A stretch of 64,000 nt of DNA from Hansschlegelia beijingensis (GCF_014196425.1 NZ_JACIDR010000002.1:496001-560000), one strand, 5' to 3'; shown: positions 10,123 through 20,465, counted from the first letter of the stretch. A program made the numbers and translations. The notes: a model not told the origin generated them from the sequence alone.

Positions 10123-11001
10123 ATGAGCAAAGCCGACGCAGCCGCTTCCGGAACCTTCGAACTCGCCGGGCGGACGATCCACCGCCTCGGCTACGGCGCC
10201 ATGCGCGTCACCGGCGAAGGGATCTGGGGCGAGCCGAAAGACCGCGAGGAAAGCCTGAGGACGCTGCGCCGGCTGCCGGAGCTCGGCGTCAACTTCATCG
10301 ACACGGCCGACAGCTACGGCCCGTTCGTCAGCGAGGAGCTGATCCGGGAGACGCTTCACCCTTATGACGGCCTCCTCATCGCCACCAAGGGCGGTCTCAC
10401 CCGCCACGGCCCGAACGTCTGGCTGCCGGTCGGCCGCCCCGAATATCTCCGCCAGTGCGTGCTGATGAGCATCCGCCGCCTCGGCGTGGAGCGCATTGAT
10501 CTGTGGCAACTCCACCGCATCGATCCGAAGGTCCCGCAGGACGAGCAGTTCGGGGTGCTGGCCGAGATGCAGAAGGAGGGCCTGATCGACCAGATCGGCC
10601 TGAGCGAGGTCAGCGTCGCGGAGATCAAGGCGGCGCAGAAGCACTTCACCGTCGCGACCGTGCAGAACCGCTACAATCTGGTCGACCGCACCAGCGAGGA
10701 CGTGCTGGACTTTTGCGCGCAGAACGGCCTCGGCTTCATTCCCTGGTACCCGCTCGCGGCGGGCGGCCTCGCCAGGCCCGGCTCGGTGCTGGACACGATC
10801 GCCAAGAAGATCGGCGCGAGCCCGAGCCAGGTCGCCCTCGCCTGGGTGCTGAAGCGCAGCCCGGTGATGCTGCCGATTCCGGGCACCTCGAAGGTGAAGC
10901 ATCTCGAGGAGAACGTCGCGGCGGCCGCCATCGCGCTCTCCGACGAGGATTTCCGCGCCCTCGACGAGCAAGGCAAGGCGGCGTTCAGGAAGGCCGCCTG
11001 A
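10123..11001 (+). CDS. Aldo/keto reductase, YdbC-like
   Basis: A 292-residue NADPH-dependent aldo/keto reductase. The motif [17 protein letters not shown] near residue 25 is typical of the YdbC (pyridoxal reductase-like) group. The tetrad appears complete: Asp and Tyr in [10 protein letters not shown], Lys in LIATKGGL, and His in LWQLHRIDP. It differs from the aldo/keto reductase at 3301 in keeping this histidine. The start [10 protein letters not shown] follows AAGGAGCTGACCC. The substrate is not established. The 241 bases upstream, shared with the cytochrome b561 gene, hold no gene that I can support. Confidence 0.87.
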   Translation: MSKADAAASGTFELAGRTIHRLGYGAMRVTGEGIWGEPKDREESLRTLRRLPELGVNFIDTADSYGPFVSEELIRETLHPYDGLLIATKGGLTRHGPNVWLPVGRPEYLRQCVLMSIRRLGVERIDLWQLHRIDPKVPQDEQFGVLAEMQKEGLIDQIGLSEVSVAEIKAAQKHFTVATVQNRYNLVDRTSEDVLDFCAQNGLGFIPWYPLAAGGLARPGSVLDTIAKKIGASPSQVALAWVLKRSPVMLPIPGTSKVKHLEENVAAAAIALSDEDFRALDEQGKAAFRKAA

Positions 11002-11043
11002 CCGGCGGGGCGAGGCGCGACGCTCTCTGGAAAGGACGCCGGC

Positions 11044-11538
11044 ATGCCGATGACGCTCGAAGGCTCATGCAAATGCGGCGCGGTCGGCTTCTCGGTCGAG
11101 AGCCACGCGCCCTACCCCTACCAGCTCTGCTACTGCTCGATCTGCCGGAAGACCGCCGGCGGCGGCGGCTTCGCGATCAACCTGCACGCCGACGCGACGA
11201 CGCTGAAGATCAAGGGCGAGAAGGCGATCGGCGTGTTCCGCGCCGAGCTCGCCGACGCCGAGGGTCATCTCCACCGCAGCAGCGCGGAGCGGAATTTCTG
11301 CTCGCGCTGCGGCTCGGCGCTGTGGCTCTACGACCCGAACTGGCCGGAGCTGGTTCATCCGTTCGCCTCGGCGGTCGACAGCGAGCTTCCGGTTCCTCCG
11401 GCGCGCACGCATCTGATGCTCGGCTCCAGGGCCTCCTGGGTCGAGCCCGCGATCGGTCCGGACGATCTCGCCTTCGACGAATATCCGGAGCAGTCGATCG
11501 AGGACTGGCACCGCGCTCACGGTCTCTGGATCGAGTGA
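11044..11538 (+). CDS. GFA family (glutathione-dependent formaldehyde-activating domain) protein
   Basis: A 164-residue protein of the Mss4-like GFA fold. Zinc-binding cysteines are visible in SCKCGAVGF near residue 8, the CYCSICRKTAG motif near 31, and FCSRCGSALW near 95. Gfa from Paracoccus was linked to S-hydroxymethylglutathione formation, but most family members have no proven activity. It follows the aldo/keto reductase by 42 bases on the same strand with GAAAGGA before the ATG, so the two may be co-transcribed. Confidence 0.88.
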   Translation: MPMTLEGSCKCGAVGFSVESHAPYPYQLCYCSICRKTAGGGGFAINLHADATTLKIKGEKAIGVFRAELADAEGHLHRSSAERNFCSRCGSALWLYDPNWPELVHPFASAVDSELPVPPARTHLMLGSRASWVEPAIGPDDLAFDEYPEQSIEDWHRAHGLWIE

Positions 11539-11626
11539 CGGCGGACGGAACGTCTTCTCTCTGGAACGGTTCTTAACCGGGCGGCGGGGCCGCTCGTCCG
11601 GAGCCATCCAGAAGAGGGGAAGCCGA

Positions 11627-12136
11627 GTGGTCTATGTCAGCGGTGCGCCCGGCGCCGTAACGGTCTCGCTGACCGTGAACGGCAAGCCGCAGACGCTCTC
11701 GGTCGCGCCTTCCACGACGGTGCTCGACCTGCTGCGCGAGCGGCTCCACCTCACCGGCACGAAGAAGGGCTGCGACCAGGGCCAGTGCGGCGCCTGCACG
11801 GTGCTGATCGACGGCCGCCGGGTGAATTCCTGTCTCCAGCTCGCCGTCATGAATGACGGCCGCGAGATCACCACCATCGAAGGTCTCGGGGCGCCGGGCG
11901 GGCTGCATCCGATGCAGGAGGCCTTCGTCGCCCATGACGCCTTCCAGTGCGGCTACTGCACGCCCGGGCAGATCTGTTCGGCGGTGGCGCTGCTGAAGGA
12001 GGGCCGGGCCCGGACGCGCGCCGAAATCCGCGAGCTGATGAGCGGCAATCTCTGCCGCTGCGGCGCCTACACGAACATCGTCGACGCGGTCGAGGCCGTC
12101 ATGGGCGCCGGCGCGTCGCAGGAGGCCGCGGAATGA
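11627..12136 (+). CDS. Aldehyde oxidoreductase 2Fe-2S subunit (PaoA/YagT-like)
   Basis: The 169-residue protein has a plant-type ferredoxin domain with cysteines in [15 protein letters not shown] and RVNSCLQL. A [2Fe-2S] helical domain follows with [10 protein letters not shown] and [15 protein letters not shown]. It passes electrons from the molybdenum subunit to the FAD subunit. The start is GTG at 11627, with GAGGGGA seven bases upstream; the ATG at 11634 is out of frame. E. coli PaoA carries a Tat signal and works in the periplasm, whereas this protein starts directly with the ferredoxin fold. The enzyme is therefore probably cytoplasmic. It overlaps the next gene by four bases (ATGA). 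Confidence 0.9.
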   Translation: MVYVSGAPGAVTVSLTVNGKPQTLSVAPSTTVLDLLRERLHLTGTKKGCDQGQCGACTVLIDGRRVNSCLQLAVMNDGREITTIEGLGAPGGLHPMQEAFVAHDAFQCGYCTPGQICSAVALLKEGRARTRAEIRELMSGNLCRCGAYTNIVDAVEAVMGAGASQEAAE

Positions 12137-13149
12137 TGAACTTCTCCTACGCCCGCGCCGAGAGCGTCGGGGAGGCGATCGCCGCCGTGTCGGGCGACCC
12201 GCACGCCCGCTACATCGCGGGCGGCACCAATCTGGTCGACCTGATGAAATATGACGTCGAGCGGCCGGGCCGGCTGGTCGACATCACGCGCCTGCCGCTG
12301 CGCGAGATCGCCGCGACCGCCGGCGGCGGGATCAGGATCGGCGCGCTCGTGCCGAACTCCGACCTCGCCTACGACGCCCGCGTCGAGCGCGACTACCCGC
12401 TGCTCGCGAGCGCGATCCTGGCGGGCGCCTCCGCGCAGCTCCGCAACGCGGCGACCACCGGCGGCAACCTGCTCCAGCGCACCCGGTGCTACTACTTCTA
12501 TGACGTCGGCGCCCCCTGCAACAAACGCGCCCCCGGGTCCGGCTGCGGCGCGATCGGCGGGGTCAACCGCATCCACGCGATCCTCGGCGCGAGCGAAAGC
12601 TGCATCGCCACCCACCCCTCGGACATGTGCGTCGCGCTCGCGGCGCTCGAGGCCGTCGTGCACGTCGCGGGACCCGGGGGAGAACGGACGATCGCGTTCG
12701 AGGATTTCCACCGCCTGCCGGGGGATCGGCCGGAGGCCGACAACACGCTGCGTCATGGCGAGCTGATCACCGCCGTCGAGCTTCCGGCGCCGCGCTTCGG
12801 GCCCCACCACACTTATCTCAAGCTGCGCGACCGGCTCTCCTACGCCTTCGCGCTGGTCTCCGTGGCCGCCGGGCTCGAGCTCGAGGGCGACACGATCCGG
12901 GACGCGCGCGTCGCGCTCGGCGGCGTGGCGCACAAACCATGGCGGGTCCCGGAGGCCGAGACGCTGCTGCGCGGCCAGAAGCCGTCGCGCGAGGCCTTCG
13001 GGGCGGCCGCCGAGCGCCTCCTGCAGGGGGCCCGGGGCCAGGGCGACAACGACTTCAAGATCGAGCTCGCGCGTCGCGCCGTGGTGCGCGCGCTCGAACA
13101 GGCCGCGGCCGCGACCCCGCAGCGTCAGTCCGACAAGTCGATCAACTGA
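12133..13149 (+). CDS. Aldehyde oxidoreductase FAD subunit with 4Fe-4S insert (PaoB/YagS-like)
   Basis: A 338-residue FAD-binding subunit of the molybdenum hydroxylase family. FAD-binding segments [13 protein letters not shown] and [12 protein letters not shown] are present. Between them and the second FAD segment lies an insert with four cysteines (TRCYYF, APCNK, GSGC, ESCIA). This matches the extra [4Fe-4S] cluster site of E. coli PaoB and separates it from ordinary xanthine dehydrogenase FAD subunits. Translation starts at the ATG overlapping the paoA-like stop, implying coupling. Regulation is unknown. Confidence 0.9.
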   Translation: MMNFSYARAESVGEAIAAVSGDPHARYIAGGTNLVDLMKYDVERPGRLVDITRLPLREIAATAGGGIRIGALVPNSDLAYDARVERDYPLLASAILAGASAQLRNAATTGGNLLQRTRCYYFYDVGAPCNKRAPGSGCGAIGGVNRIHAILGASESCIATHPSDMCVALAALEAVVHVAGPGGERTIAFEDFHRLPGDRPEADNTLRHGELITAVELPAPRFGPHHTYLKLRDRLSYAFALVSVAAGLELEGDTIRDARVALGGVAHKPWRVPEAETLLRGQKPSREAFGAAAERLLQGARGQGDNDFKIELARRAVVRALEQAAAATPQRQSDKSIN

Positions 13150-13160
13150 GGGAGGGCGCG

Positions 13161-15383
13161 ATGCCGGAGGGCTATGTGGGCGGCGCGCAGCCGCGGGTCG
13201 ACGGACCGCTCAAGGTCAGCGGTCTTGCGCAATACGCCGGGGAGTTTCCGGCGGAGGACCTCGCCTATGGGGTCGTGGTGTCGAGTTCGGTCGCGAAGGG
13301 CCGGATCCTGCGGTTCGATCTGGAAGCCGCGCGCGCGACGCCGGGCGTGGTCGCCATCCTGACCCACAAGGATCGGCCGACGGTCACGACCGACGCGGAG
13401 TCGCATCAGGACCAGGCGGCGCCGCCCGGCCTTCCGTTCATTCCGCTGCTCGACGAGCGCATCGTCTACAGCGGCCAGCCGGTCGCGCTGGTGGTGGCCG
13501 AAACCTTCGAGGCCGCGCGCGGCGCGGCGGCGCTGGTCAGGGTCGAGTATGAGGCCGAGCCGGCCGTCGTCGACGTCGCCCAGCGCCGGGACTCGGCCTA
13601 TGACCCGCCGGAGAAGCGCGACGGCGTGCCCCCGCCCCCTCCGCCCCGCGGCGACCCGGACGGCGCGTTCGCGGCGGCGCCCGTCAAGGTTTCGGGCGAC
13701 TACCGGATCGCCGTCGAGCACCACAACCCGATGGAGCCGCACGCCTCGACCGTGTTCTGGCGGGGCGGCAAGCTGGTGGTCCACGACAAGGTGCAGGGCG
13801 TGACGAACACCAAGGCGTTCGTCGTCAACATGTTCGGCCTGCCCGAGGACGACGTGCGGGTCCTGTCGCCCTTCGTGGGCGGCGCGTTCGGCAGCGGCCT
13901 GCGCCCGCAATATCAGCTGACGCTCGCCGTGATGGCCGCGCTGAGGCTGAAGCGCTCGGTGCGGGTGACGCTGACCCGCGACCAGATGTTCACCTTCACC
14001 TACCGGCCGGACACGCTGCAGACCGTGGCGCTCGGCGCCGGGCCCGACGGGCGCCTCCAGTCGATCCGCCACGACGCCATCGCCTGCACGTCGACCTACG
14101 AGGACTATCAGGAGGCGGTCGTGAACTGGTCGGGGCTGATCTACGCCTGCGACAATGTCAGCCTGTCCTACCGGCTCGCCAAGGTCGACACCGCGACGCC
14201 CGGCGACATGCGGGCCCCGGGCGCGACCACCGGCGTCTATGCGCTGGAGGCCGCGATCGACGAGCTCGCCTACGCGGCGAAGGTCGACCCGCTGGAGCTC
14301 CGGCTGCGCAACTACGCCGAGCGCGACCAGAACGACGACAAGCCGTTTTCGTCCAAGGAGCTGCGCGCCTGTTACGAGCGCGGCGCGGAGGCTTTTGGCT
14401 GGTCGCGGCGCTCCCCGGAGCCGCGTTCGATGCGCGAGGGGCGCGATCTCGTCGGGCTCGGCGTCGCGACGGGCTGCTGGGAGGCGATGATGCAGCCGCA
14501 CTCCGCGCGCGCCACGCTGACGGCGGACGGCAAGCTCGAGGTCGCCTGCGCGACCGCCGACATCGGCACCGGCACCTACACGATCCTGGCGCAGATCGCC
14601 GCCGACGCGCTCGGCCTGCCGATCGACGACGTGGCGGTGCGGATCGGCGACTCGTCCCTGCCGATGGCGCCGGTCGAGGGCGGTTCATGGGCCGCGGCCT
14701 CGGCCGGCTCCGCGGCGCAGATGGCGTGCGCGGCGTTGCGCGAGGAGATTCTGAAGCACGCCCGCGCGATGGAGAACTCGCCGCTCGCCAATGCGGCGCT
14801 CGACCATGTCGTCTTCTCAGGCGGGCGCGTGGCGCGGGCGGACGACCCGGCCCGGTCGATCTCCTATGCCGACGCGCTGAAGTCCGCGGGGCGGGAGAGG
14901 ATCGAGGCGAAGGCGGACTTCGCCCCGGACGAGGAGTTCCAGAAGAAGTTCGCCGCCTACACGCACTCCGCGGTGTTCGCGGAGGTGCGGGTGGACGAGG
15001 AGCTCGGCGTCGTGCGCGTCACCCGCATCGTCAGCGCGATCGCGGCCGGAAAGATCCTCAACCAGATGACGGCGCGCAGCCAGATCCTGGGCGGCGTGGT
15101 CATGGGGATCGGCATGGCGCTCCACGAGGAGAGCATGCCGGACCGCCGCCTCGGCCGCTTCATGAACCACAATTTCGGCGAGTACCACATCCCGTCGCAC
15201 GCCGACGTGCAGGACATCGAGGTCATCTTCGTGGACGAGGCCGACGAGGCCAATCCGCTTGGGATCAAGGGCCTTGGCGAGATCGGGATCGTGGGGGCGG
15301 CGGCCGCGGTCGCCAACGCCGTGTTTCACGCGACCGGCAAGCGCGTCCGCGATCTGCCGATCACTCCCGACAAGCTGCTCTGA
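13161..15383 (+). CDS. Aldehyde oxidoreductase molybdenum-binding subunit (PaoC/YagR-like)
   Basis: A 740-residue molybdopterin cytosine dinucleotide-binding subunit. The substrate-channel domain begins PRVDGPLKVSGLAQYAGEF. Cofactor-contact motifs VGGAFGSGLRPQ and EGGSWAAASAGSAAQM are clear, and the active-site glutamate lies in GIKGLGEIGIVGAA near the C-terminus. The start at 13161 follows GGAGGGCGCG, 11 bases after the FAD subunit. By homology it oxidises aldehydes, aromatic ones in E. coli, to acids. The insertion chaperone PaoD/XdhC is not adjacent and must be elsewhere if needed. Confidence 0.9.
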   Translation: MPEGYVGGAQPRVDGPLKVSGLAQYAGEFPAEDLAYGVVVSSSVAKGRILRFDLEAARATPGVVAILTHKDRPTVTTDAESHQDQAAPPGLPFIPLLDERIVYSGQPVALVVAETFEAARGAAALVRVEYEAEPAVVDVAQRRDSAYDPPEKRDGVPPPPPPRGDPDGAFAAAPVKVSGDYRIAVEHHNPMEPHASTVFWRGGKLVVHDKVQGVTNTKAFVVNMFGLPEDDVRVLSPFVGGAFGSGLRPQYQLTLAVMAALRLKRSVRVTLTRDQMFTFTYRPDTLQTVALGAGPDGRLQSIRHDAIACTSTYEDYQEAVVNWSGLIYACDNVSLSYRLAKVDTATPGDMRAPGATTGVYALEAAIDELAYAAKVDPLELRLRNYAERDQNDDKPFSSKELRACYERGAEAFGWSRRSPEPRSMREGRDLVGLGVATGCWEAMMQPHSARATLTADGKLEVACATADIGTGTYTILAQIAADALGLPIDDVAVRIGDSSLPMAPVEGGSWAAASAGSAAQMACAALREEILKHARAMENSPLANAALDHVVFSGGRVARADDPARSISYADALKSAGRERIEAKADFAPDEEFQKKFAAYTHSAVFAEVRVDEELGVVRVTRIVSAIAAGKILNQMTARSQILGGVVMGIGMALHEESMPDRRLGRFMNHNFGEYHIPSHADVQDIEVIFVDEADEANPLGIKGLGEIGIVGAAAAVANAVFHATGKRVRDLPITPDKLL

Positions 15384-15384
15384 G

Positions 15385-15404
15385 GGCGCGGCCGAGGCCG
15401 CGCC
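15385..15404. terminator. GC-rich hairpin between convergent genes
   Basis: GGCGCGGC, loop CGAG, GCCGCGCC forms a perfect 8-bp stem immediately after the Pao large-subunit stop and before the end of the convergent hydrolase gene. There is no T-run, so it may only be a weak or Rho-assisted bidirectional terminator. Confidence 0.4.
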
Positions 15405-15407
15405 GTC

Positions 15408-16631
15408 TCACCGCGAGATGCTGTCGCCGGCCCGCAGCCGCACGGGCTCGTCGTCGTCAGGCTCCGCCGCCTGCTCGAGCTGACGCTCGTAGCGGTGCGA
15501 GGAGGTCTCGCCGGTGCGGGCGTACTGCTCCGCGTCGCGGCTCGCCGAGCCGTAGTCGGCCACGGGCTGCGGACCGACCTGCCAGCCGAGTTCGGCCGGA
15601 GTGGGCTCGCGGGCCGGCGGCGGAGCGCGATACTCCAGAGGCTCGCGCGCGGCGACCCGCGTGGGCCGGGGAGCGGCGGTTCCGGCAGGGGCTGCGAGCG
15701 GGCGGCTCTCGATGCGCTGGTTCTGGCTCCGCCAGCTCTGCGGCGAGCCGTACATGTCGCGCGGCTCCTCGACCTGGGCGACCTCGTAGCTCCGCTGCGG
15801 CTCCACGCGGGAGCGGGCGGGCTCGCGGCGCGCGGTCCGTGCGGACGCGTCGGGCAGCGGCTCGTACTGCGGGATCTCCTCGACCTCCTGACGGGCCGCC
15901 TGACGGCTCTCCTGCCGGCGAGCGTCAGGCAACGGCTCGTATTGCGGGACCGGCGCCTCGTTGCGGGCGACCTGGATCGGGCGTTCGACCGGCGGCCGCG
16001 GCGCGGGCTCGGCCGCGACGACCTCGATCGGCGCCTCGCGCGTCCGGGCAGGACGGTCGTCGATGATCTCGTTGCGCGCGACCATGATCGGGCCGCCGTC
16101 GATGCGCTCGGTCGGAGGCGGCGGCGGGCCCCAGCGGCCATCGCCGCCCCACCAGGTCTTCGGCGGCTTCTTCTTCTCGTAGAAGGCGTTGCCGCCCGCC
16201 ACCAGCACGTACTTCATGTTCCGATAGGGGAACTTGTAGCCGGCGGTGTGGAAGAAATGCGCGTTGCCCACGCCCCCGTGGCGGCGGCCGGCCAGCACCG
16301 CGTCCGCGACCCGGCGGGCGCGCGGAGCGCCCCGGTCGGTCATCGGCCGGGTCAGCACGCCGGGCGCGAACTGGTTCTTGGCGCCCACCACCTGGCAGAT
16401 GGTGGAGCCGTATTTGCCGGACTTCAGCCGGTTCATCACCACCGTGCCGACCGCCAGCATGCCGGCGTCGCTCGAACGGTTCGATTCGAAATACATGGCG
16501 CGCGCGAGACATTCGCGCTCGCTCAGACGGACGCGCTGGACCCCTGTCGTGGAGGCGCAGCCGGCGAGGCCGGCCGCCACCATCGTCACGACGAAAGCCG
16601 CGCGGAGACTGACCAGTGAAGGTCCTGTCAC
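15408..16631 (-). CDS. Cell wall hydrolase, SleB family, putative lipoprotein
   Basis: A protein of about 407 residues with a lipoprotein signal ending in LAGCAS. A SleB/CwlJ-type hydrolase domain follows (about residues 35-150: ECLARAMYFESNRSSDAGMLAVGTVVMNRL, then NQFAPG and NAHFFHTAGY). The conserved catalytic Glu lies in MYFESN. It would cleave peptidoglycan, probably as a lytic transglycosylase, at the outer membrane inner face. The C-terminal 230 residues are Pro/Arg/Glu-rich and low in complexity, with two copies of QYEPLPDA. I chose GTG at 16631 (VTGPSLVSLRAAF) because it gives a clean signal peptide and has TTGGAG upstream. Confidence 0.8.
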   Translation of the reverse strand: MTGPSLVSLRAAFVVTMVAAGLAGCASTTGVQRVRLSERECLARAMYFESNRSSDAGMLAVGTVVMNRLKSGKYGSTICQVVGAKNQFAPGVLTRPMTDRGAPRARRVADAVLAGRRHGGVGNAHFFHTAGYKFPYRNMKYVLVAGGNAFYEKKKPPKTWWGGDGRWGPPPPPTERIDGGPIMVARNEIIDDRPARTREAPIEVVAAEPAPRPPVERPIQVARNEAPVPQYEPLPDARRQESRQAARQEVEEIPQYEPLPDASARTARREPARSRVEPQRSYEVAQVEEPRDMYGSPQSWRSQNQRIESRPLAAPAGTAAPRPTRVAAREPLEYRAPPPAREPTPAELGWQVGPQPVADYGSASRDAEQYARTGETSSHRYERQLEQAAEPDDDEPVRLRAGDSISR

Positions 16632-16755
16632 GCCGGTACTCCAACTCGATACGCCACGCCACTCGGAGCCTGCTGTGGCCGCCCGGCCACATCTCCGGCG
16701 AGAAGCGAAGCCGCCTCCCACGGCTCAACAAAATGCGAAGAGTCTGAGGAAAGCT

Positions 16756-17121
16756 TTAACCGATCGAGGATTCTGTCCCCGGGTCGCCTGAGCCCCCGCT
16801 TTCCACGGGCGCGACCTGATCGCGCAGCCAGCCGAGATAACCGGCGGAGCCGCCGAGCACGGGCAGCACCAGGATCTCGGGCAGCTCGTAATTGTGCAGC
16901 CGGGCGATCGTCCGCCGCACGCGCTCGGCGGCCGCCGAGGTGGTCTTCAGCTCGACCACGAACTCCGGCGTGCGGCAGAGCTCTCCCTGCCAGCGATAGA
17001 CGCTTTCCGCCGAGCCGATGCGCGCGCAGGCGGCCTCGCCGCCTTCGACGGCGGCTTGCGCGATGGCGTCCGCGACCGCCCGGTCATCGGTGGTGGTGGT
17101 GACGATCACGAAGTCCGGCAT
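16756..17121 (-). CDS. cutA: Divalent cation tolerance protein CutA
   Basis: A 121-residue CutA1 protein forming, in known members, a very stable trimer with a ferredoxin-like fold. The family's conserved stretches are visible: ARIGSAESVYRWQGEL, EFVVELKTTSA and HNYELPEILVLPV. It was tied to copper tolerance in E. coli but its molecular role is unsettled. The start MPDFVIVTTTTDD at 17121 fits the family's short N-terminus. The C-terminal tail VESGGSGDPGTESSIG is a short extension beyond the usual end. It runs away from the small exported protein gene at 17231. Confidence 0.92.
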   Translation of the reverse strand: MPDFVIVTTTTDDRAVADAIAQAAVEGGEAACARIGSAESVYRWQGELCRTPEFVVELKTTSAAAERVRRTIARLHNYELPEILVLPVLGGSAGYLGWLRDQVAPVESGGSGDPGTESSIG

Positions 17122-17230
17122 GCTGGCTGGCGTTCCCCGGATGAAATGCAAAGCCGCGGCGCAGGCCGCTCGCCAGCCTCGCCCGACGCGCTATGCTGGA
17201 GCAAGCAGGTCCCGGGAAGAGGGAGACGCC

Positions 17231-17602
17231 ATGACGGCCGGCTTCTTGCGCGCGTCTCTCGCGGCCGCCCTCGGCCTGGCGCTTGGCTGCTCCCCCGCAT
17301 GGGCCGAAAACCCGTTCGCCGGCACCTGGGCCCCGAGCTGCGATCCGGCGCCCGCCAAGGTCGTCGACAACAAGCTCGCGACCCTGGTGTTTCTGGACGG
17401 CGCCGTGAAGTTCTCGGATTTCCAGTGCGAGATCCTCGGCTGGCGCAAACAGGGCAAGCGTTACCGGTCGGAGCTCACCTGCTTCAAGAAGGGCGCGGAG
17501 CCGGTCAAACGGGAGCTCGCGGTCCGGCAGATCGGCGAGAAGCTGAAGGTCGTCGTCAGCGAGGGCGCATACGCCAAGATACTGGAGCGTTGCGGGAACT
17601 GA
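17231..17602 (+). CDS. Small exported protein of unknown function
   Basis: A 123-residue protein with a signal peptide (MTAGFLRASLAAALGLALG, cleavage probably after AWA). A compact domain follows with four cysteines (SCDPAP, FQCEIL, LTCFKK, ERCGN). These could form two disulfides in the periplasm. The NPFAGTWAPSCDPAPAK opening is seen in small exported alphaproteobacterial proteins, but I cannot name a function. The ATG at 17231 is preceded by GAGGGAGACG. It is convergent with the next small exported protein. Confidence 0.75.
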   Translation: MTAGFLRASLAAALGLALGCSPAWAENPFAGTWAPSCDPAPAKVVDNKLATLVFLDGAVKFSDFQCEILGWRKQGKRYRSELTCFKKGAEPVKRELAVRQIGEKLKVVVSEGAYAKILERCGN

Positions 17603-17626
17603 ACGCCGCCGCGAACCGGCGCGCCG

Positions 17627-17938
17627 CTAGTAGCGCCACCAGTATTCCTTGATGTTCCCGCGCCGGCCGGCCGAGACGTCGTAGCGCGACTGCAGCTCCT
17701 GCTCCTGGGTCTGGTAGATCGGCCCGTAGGGCGTGTCGTCCTCCTCCGCGTCGTCGCGATAGACGTAGCGCTGCGGCGCCGCGGGCCGCGTGGCCGGACG
17801 GCCGCGGCGGCGCTCGGCGGCGTGGTTCGCGTGAGCCGCCGGACGGGCGACGCGCGGCTCGGCGCGGCTCCAGTCGGCCGCCTGCGCGGCGGGTAGAGAC
17901 AGAAGGATAGTTGCGAAGGCGAGCGCGACGGTCTTCAT
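17627..17938 (-). CDS. Small exported hypothetical protein
   Basis: A 103-residue protein with a clear signal peptide (MKTVALAFATILLSLPAAQA). A basic Arg/Ala/Pro-rich middle and an acidic Tyr-rich C-terminus ending GNIKEYWWRY follow. It has no cysteines and no recognised domain. The last residues WWRY are reminiscent of other small rhizobial envelope proteins, but that is only an impression. It is divergent from zapE (110 bases between starts). Confidence 0.65.
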   Translation of the reverse strand: MKTVALAFATILLSLPAAQAADWSRAEPRVARPAAHANHAAERRRGRPATRPAAPQRYVYRDDAEEDDTPYGPIYQTQEQELQSRYDVSAGRRGNIKEYWWRY

Positions 17939-18048
17939 CGGGGCGCGGCTCCTGTGCGGACCAGGCCGGCCGTCCCGCCGAACCTTTTCCCTCGGGCAGA
18001 CATGCTGGGGCAACGTCCTCTCCATCCCAACGTTCCGCGGGCTCGCGG

Positions 18049-19215
18049 ATGATCGGCGCCACGCGGCAGCGCTACGAGGCGCTCGTGCGGTCCGGCGCGC
18101 TCGACCGCGACCCCGCGCAGGAGCGCCTGGTCGCCCGGCTCGACGCGCTCGAGACGCGCCTGCGGGAGCGGCTGCGCGGCAAGTCGGGCGCGCTGAACTG
18201 GCTGTTCGCCCGCCGGGCGGATCCGCCGCCCCGCGGCCTCTATGTCTGGGGAGAGGTGGGCCGCGGCAAGACGCGGCTGATGGACATCTTCTTCGAAGCC
18301 GCGCCGACCGAGCCCAAGCGCCGCGTGCATTTCCACGACTTCATGCTGGACGTTCACGCCCGCATCCACGCCGGACGGCTCGCCGCCAGGGAAGGCCGGG
18401 GCGCCCATGGCGACGTCATCCCGGCGATCGGCGACCAGCTCGCCCGCGAAGCCTCGCTGCTGTGCTTCGACGAATTCCACGTCACCGACATCGCCGACGC
18501 GATGATCCTCGGCCGGCTGTTCGAGCGGCTGTTCGCGGCCGGCGTGATCGTGGTCGCGACCTCCAACGTGCCGCCGCCCGAGCTGTACCGGGACGGCCTC
18601 AACCGCTCCCTGTTCCTGCCTTTCGTCGCGATGCTGCAGGATCGCCTGGACGTGGTGCGGCTCGACGCCCGCACGGATTTCCGCCGCGAGAAGCTCGGCG
18701 ACGGGCGGATGTGGCTGACGCCGGCCGACGACGAGGCCCGCTCGGCGCTCGACGCCGCCTTTCTGGCGCTCGCGGGCGAGGCCGGCGGCCCGGCGACGCT
18801 GGAGGTCCAGGGGCGCGTGCTCGAGATCCCGCACGCCGCGCACGGCGTCGCGCGCGCCCCGTTCGACGCGCTCTGCGGACGGCCGCTGGGAGCGGCGGAC
18901 TATCTGGCGATCGCCCGACGCTTCCACACGCTGATCCTCGACGACGTCCCGGAGCTCGGCGACCGGCGCCGCAACGAGGCCCGCCGGTTCATGACGCTGG
19001 TCGACGCGCTTTATGAGCATCACGTCAAGCTGCTTGCCTCAGGGGCGGCCGAGCCCGACCGGATCTGGGTCGGCCGCGAAGGCTACGAGAACTTCGGCTT
19101 CGCCCGCACCGCCTCCCGGCTGGTCGAGATGGGCTCCGACGAGTGGCTGTCGCGCCCGCACGGCAAGCCCGACAGCGCGGCGAGCGGCGCCACGACCGGC
19201 CTGGTCGAGACCTGA
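18049..19215 (+). CDS. zapE: Cell division/stress ATPase ZapE (AFG1 family)
   Basis: A 388-residue AFG1/ZapE P-loop ATPase. Walker A is YVWGEVGRGKTRLMDIFFE near residue 65, Walker B LLCFDEFHVTDIADAM near 145, with sensor VVATSN after it. The ending GYENFGFARTASRLVEMGS is conserved. E. coli ZapE destabilises FtsZ polymers; mitochondrial AFG1 aids turnover of respiratory subunits. The start MIGATRQRYEALV at 18049 is the best fit to the family, although the Shine-Dalgarno sequence is weak. Its place immediately before mdh and the suc genes is common in Hyphomicrobiales. Confidence 0.9.
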   Translation: MIGATRQRYEALVRSGALDRDPAQERLVARLDALETRLRERLRGKSGALNWLFARRADPPPRGLYVWGEVGRGKTRLMDIFFEAAPTEPKRRVHFHDFMLDVHARIHAGRLAAREGRGAHGDVIPAIGDQLAREASLLCFDEFHVTDIADAMILGRLFERLFAAGVIVVATSNVPPPELYRDGLNRSLFLPFVAMLQDRLDVVRLDARTDFRREKLGDGRMWLTPADDEARSALDAAFLALAGEAGGPATLEVQGRVLEIPHAAHGVARAPFDALCGRPLGAADYLAIARRFHTLILDDVPELGDRRRNEARRFMTLVDALYEHHVKLLASGAAEPDRIWVGREGYENFGFARTASRLVEMGSDEWLSRPHGKPDSAASGATTGLVET

Positions 19216-19244
19216 CGAAGAGGGTCGTGAAAGCCCGCGCTCCC

Positions 19245-19273
19245 TTGAACGGCTTCGCCGATCGGGCTAGTTG
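19245..19273 (+). promoter_or_regulatory. Putative promoter of mdh
   Basis: TTGAAC (19245-19250), a 17-base spacer and TAGTTG (19268-19273) lie in the 126-base gap between zapE and mdh, 69 bases before the mdh ATG. The -35 matches TTGACA at four of six positions and the spacing is ideal. It would start the TCA-cycle transcripts. Confidence 0.45.
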
Positions 19274-19284
19274 CGAAGGCCTGA

Positions 19285-20307
<1,023 letters not shown>

Positions 20308-20357
20308 CGTTCCCGGCCTCTTCCGCATGGAGGAGGCGCAAGGAAACGACGACGTTG

Positions 20358-20389
20358 CGGCCCGCCCGGTGGCGAATTCCGGCGGGCCG
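20358..20389 (+). terminator. Hairpin between mdh and sucC
   Basis: CGGCCCGCC and GGCGGGCCG form a 9-bp perfect stem around a 14-base loop, followed by TGCTTATA. It lies 50 bases after the mdh stop. The short T-poor tail suggests partial termination or transcript-end stabilisation rather than a full stop. Confidence 0.45.
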
Positions 20390-20465
20390 TGCTTATAGGC
20401 GCCGGAGAACGGCCGACGCGGCGCGCGCCTGGCGCGGAGCTCGCCTCGCCGGAGGGAGGAACTTC

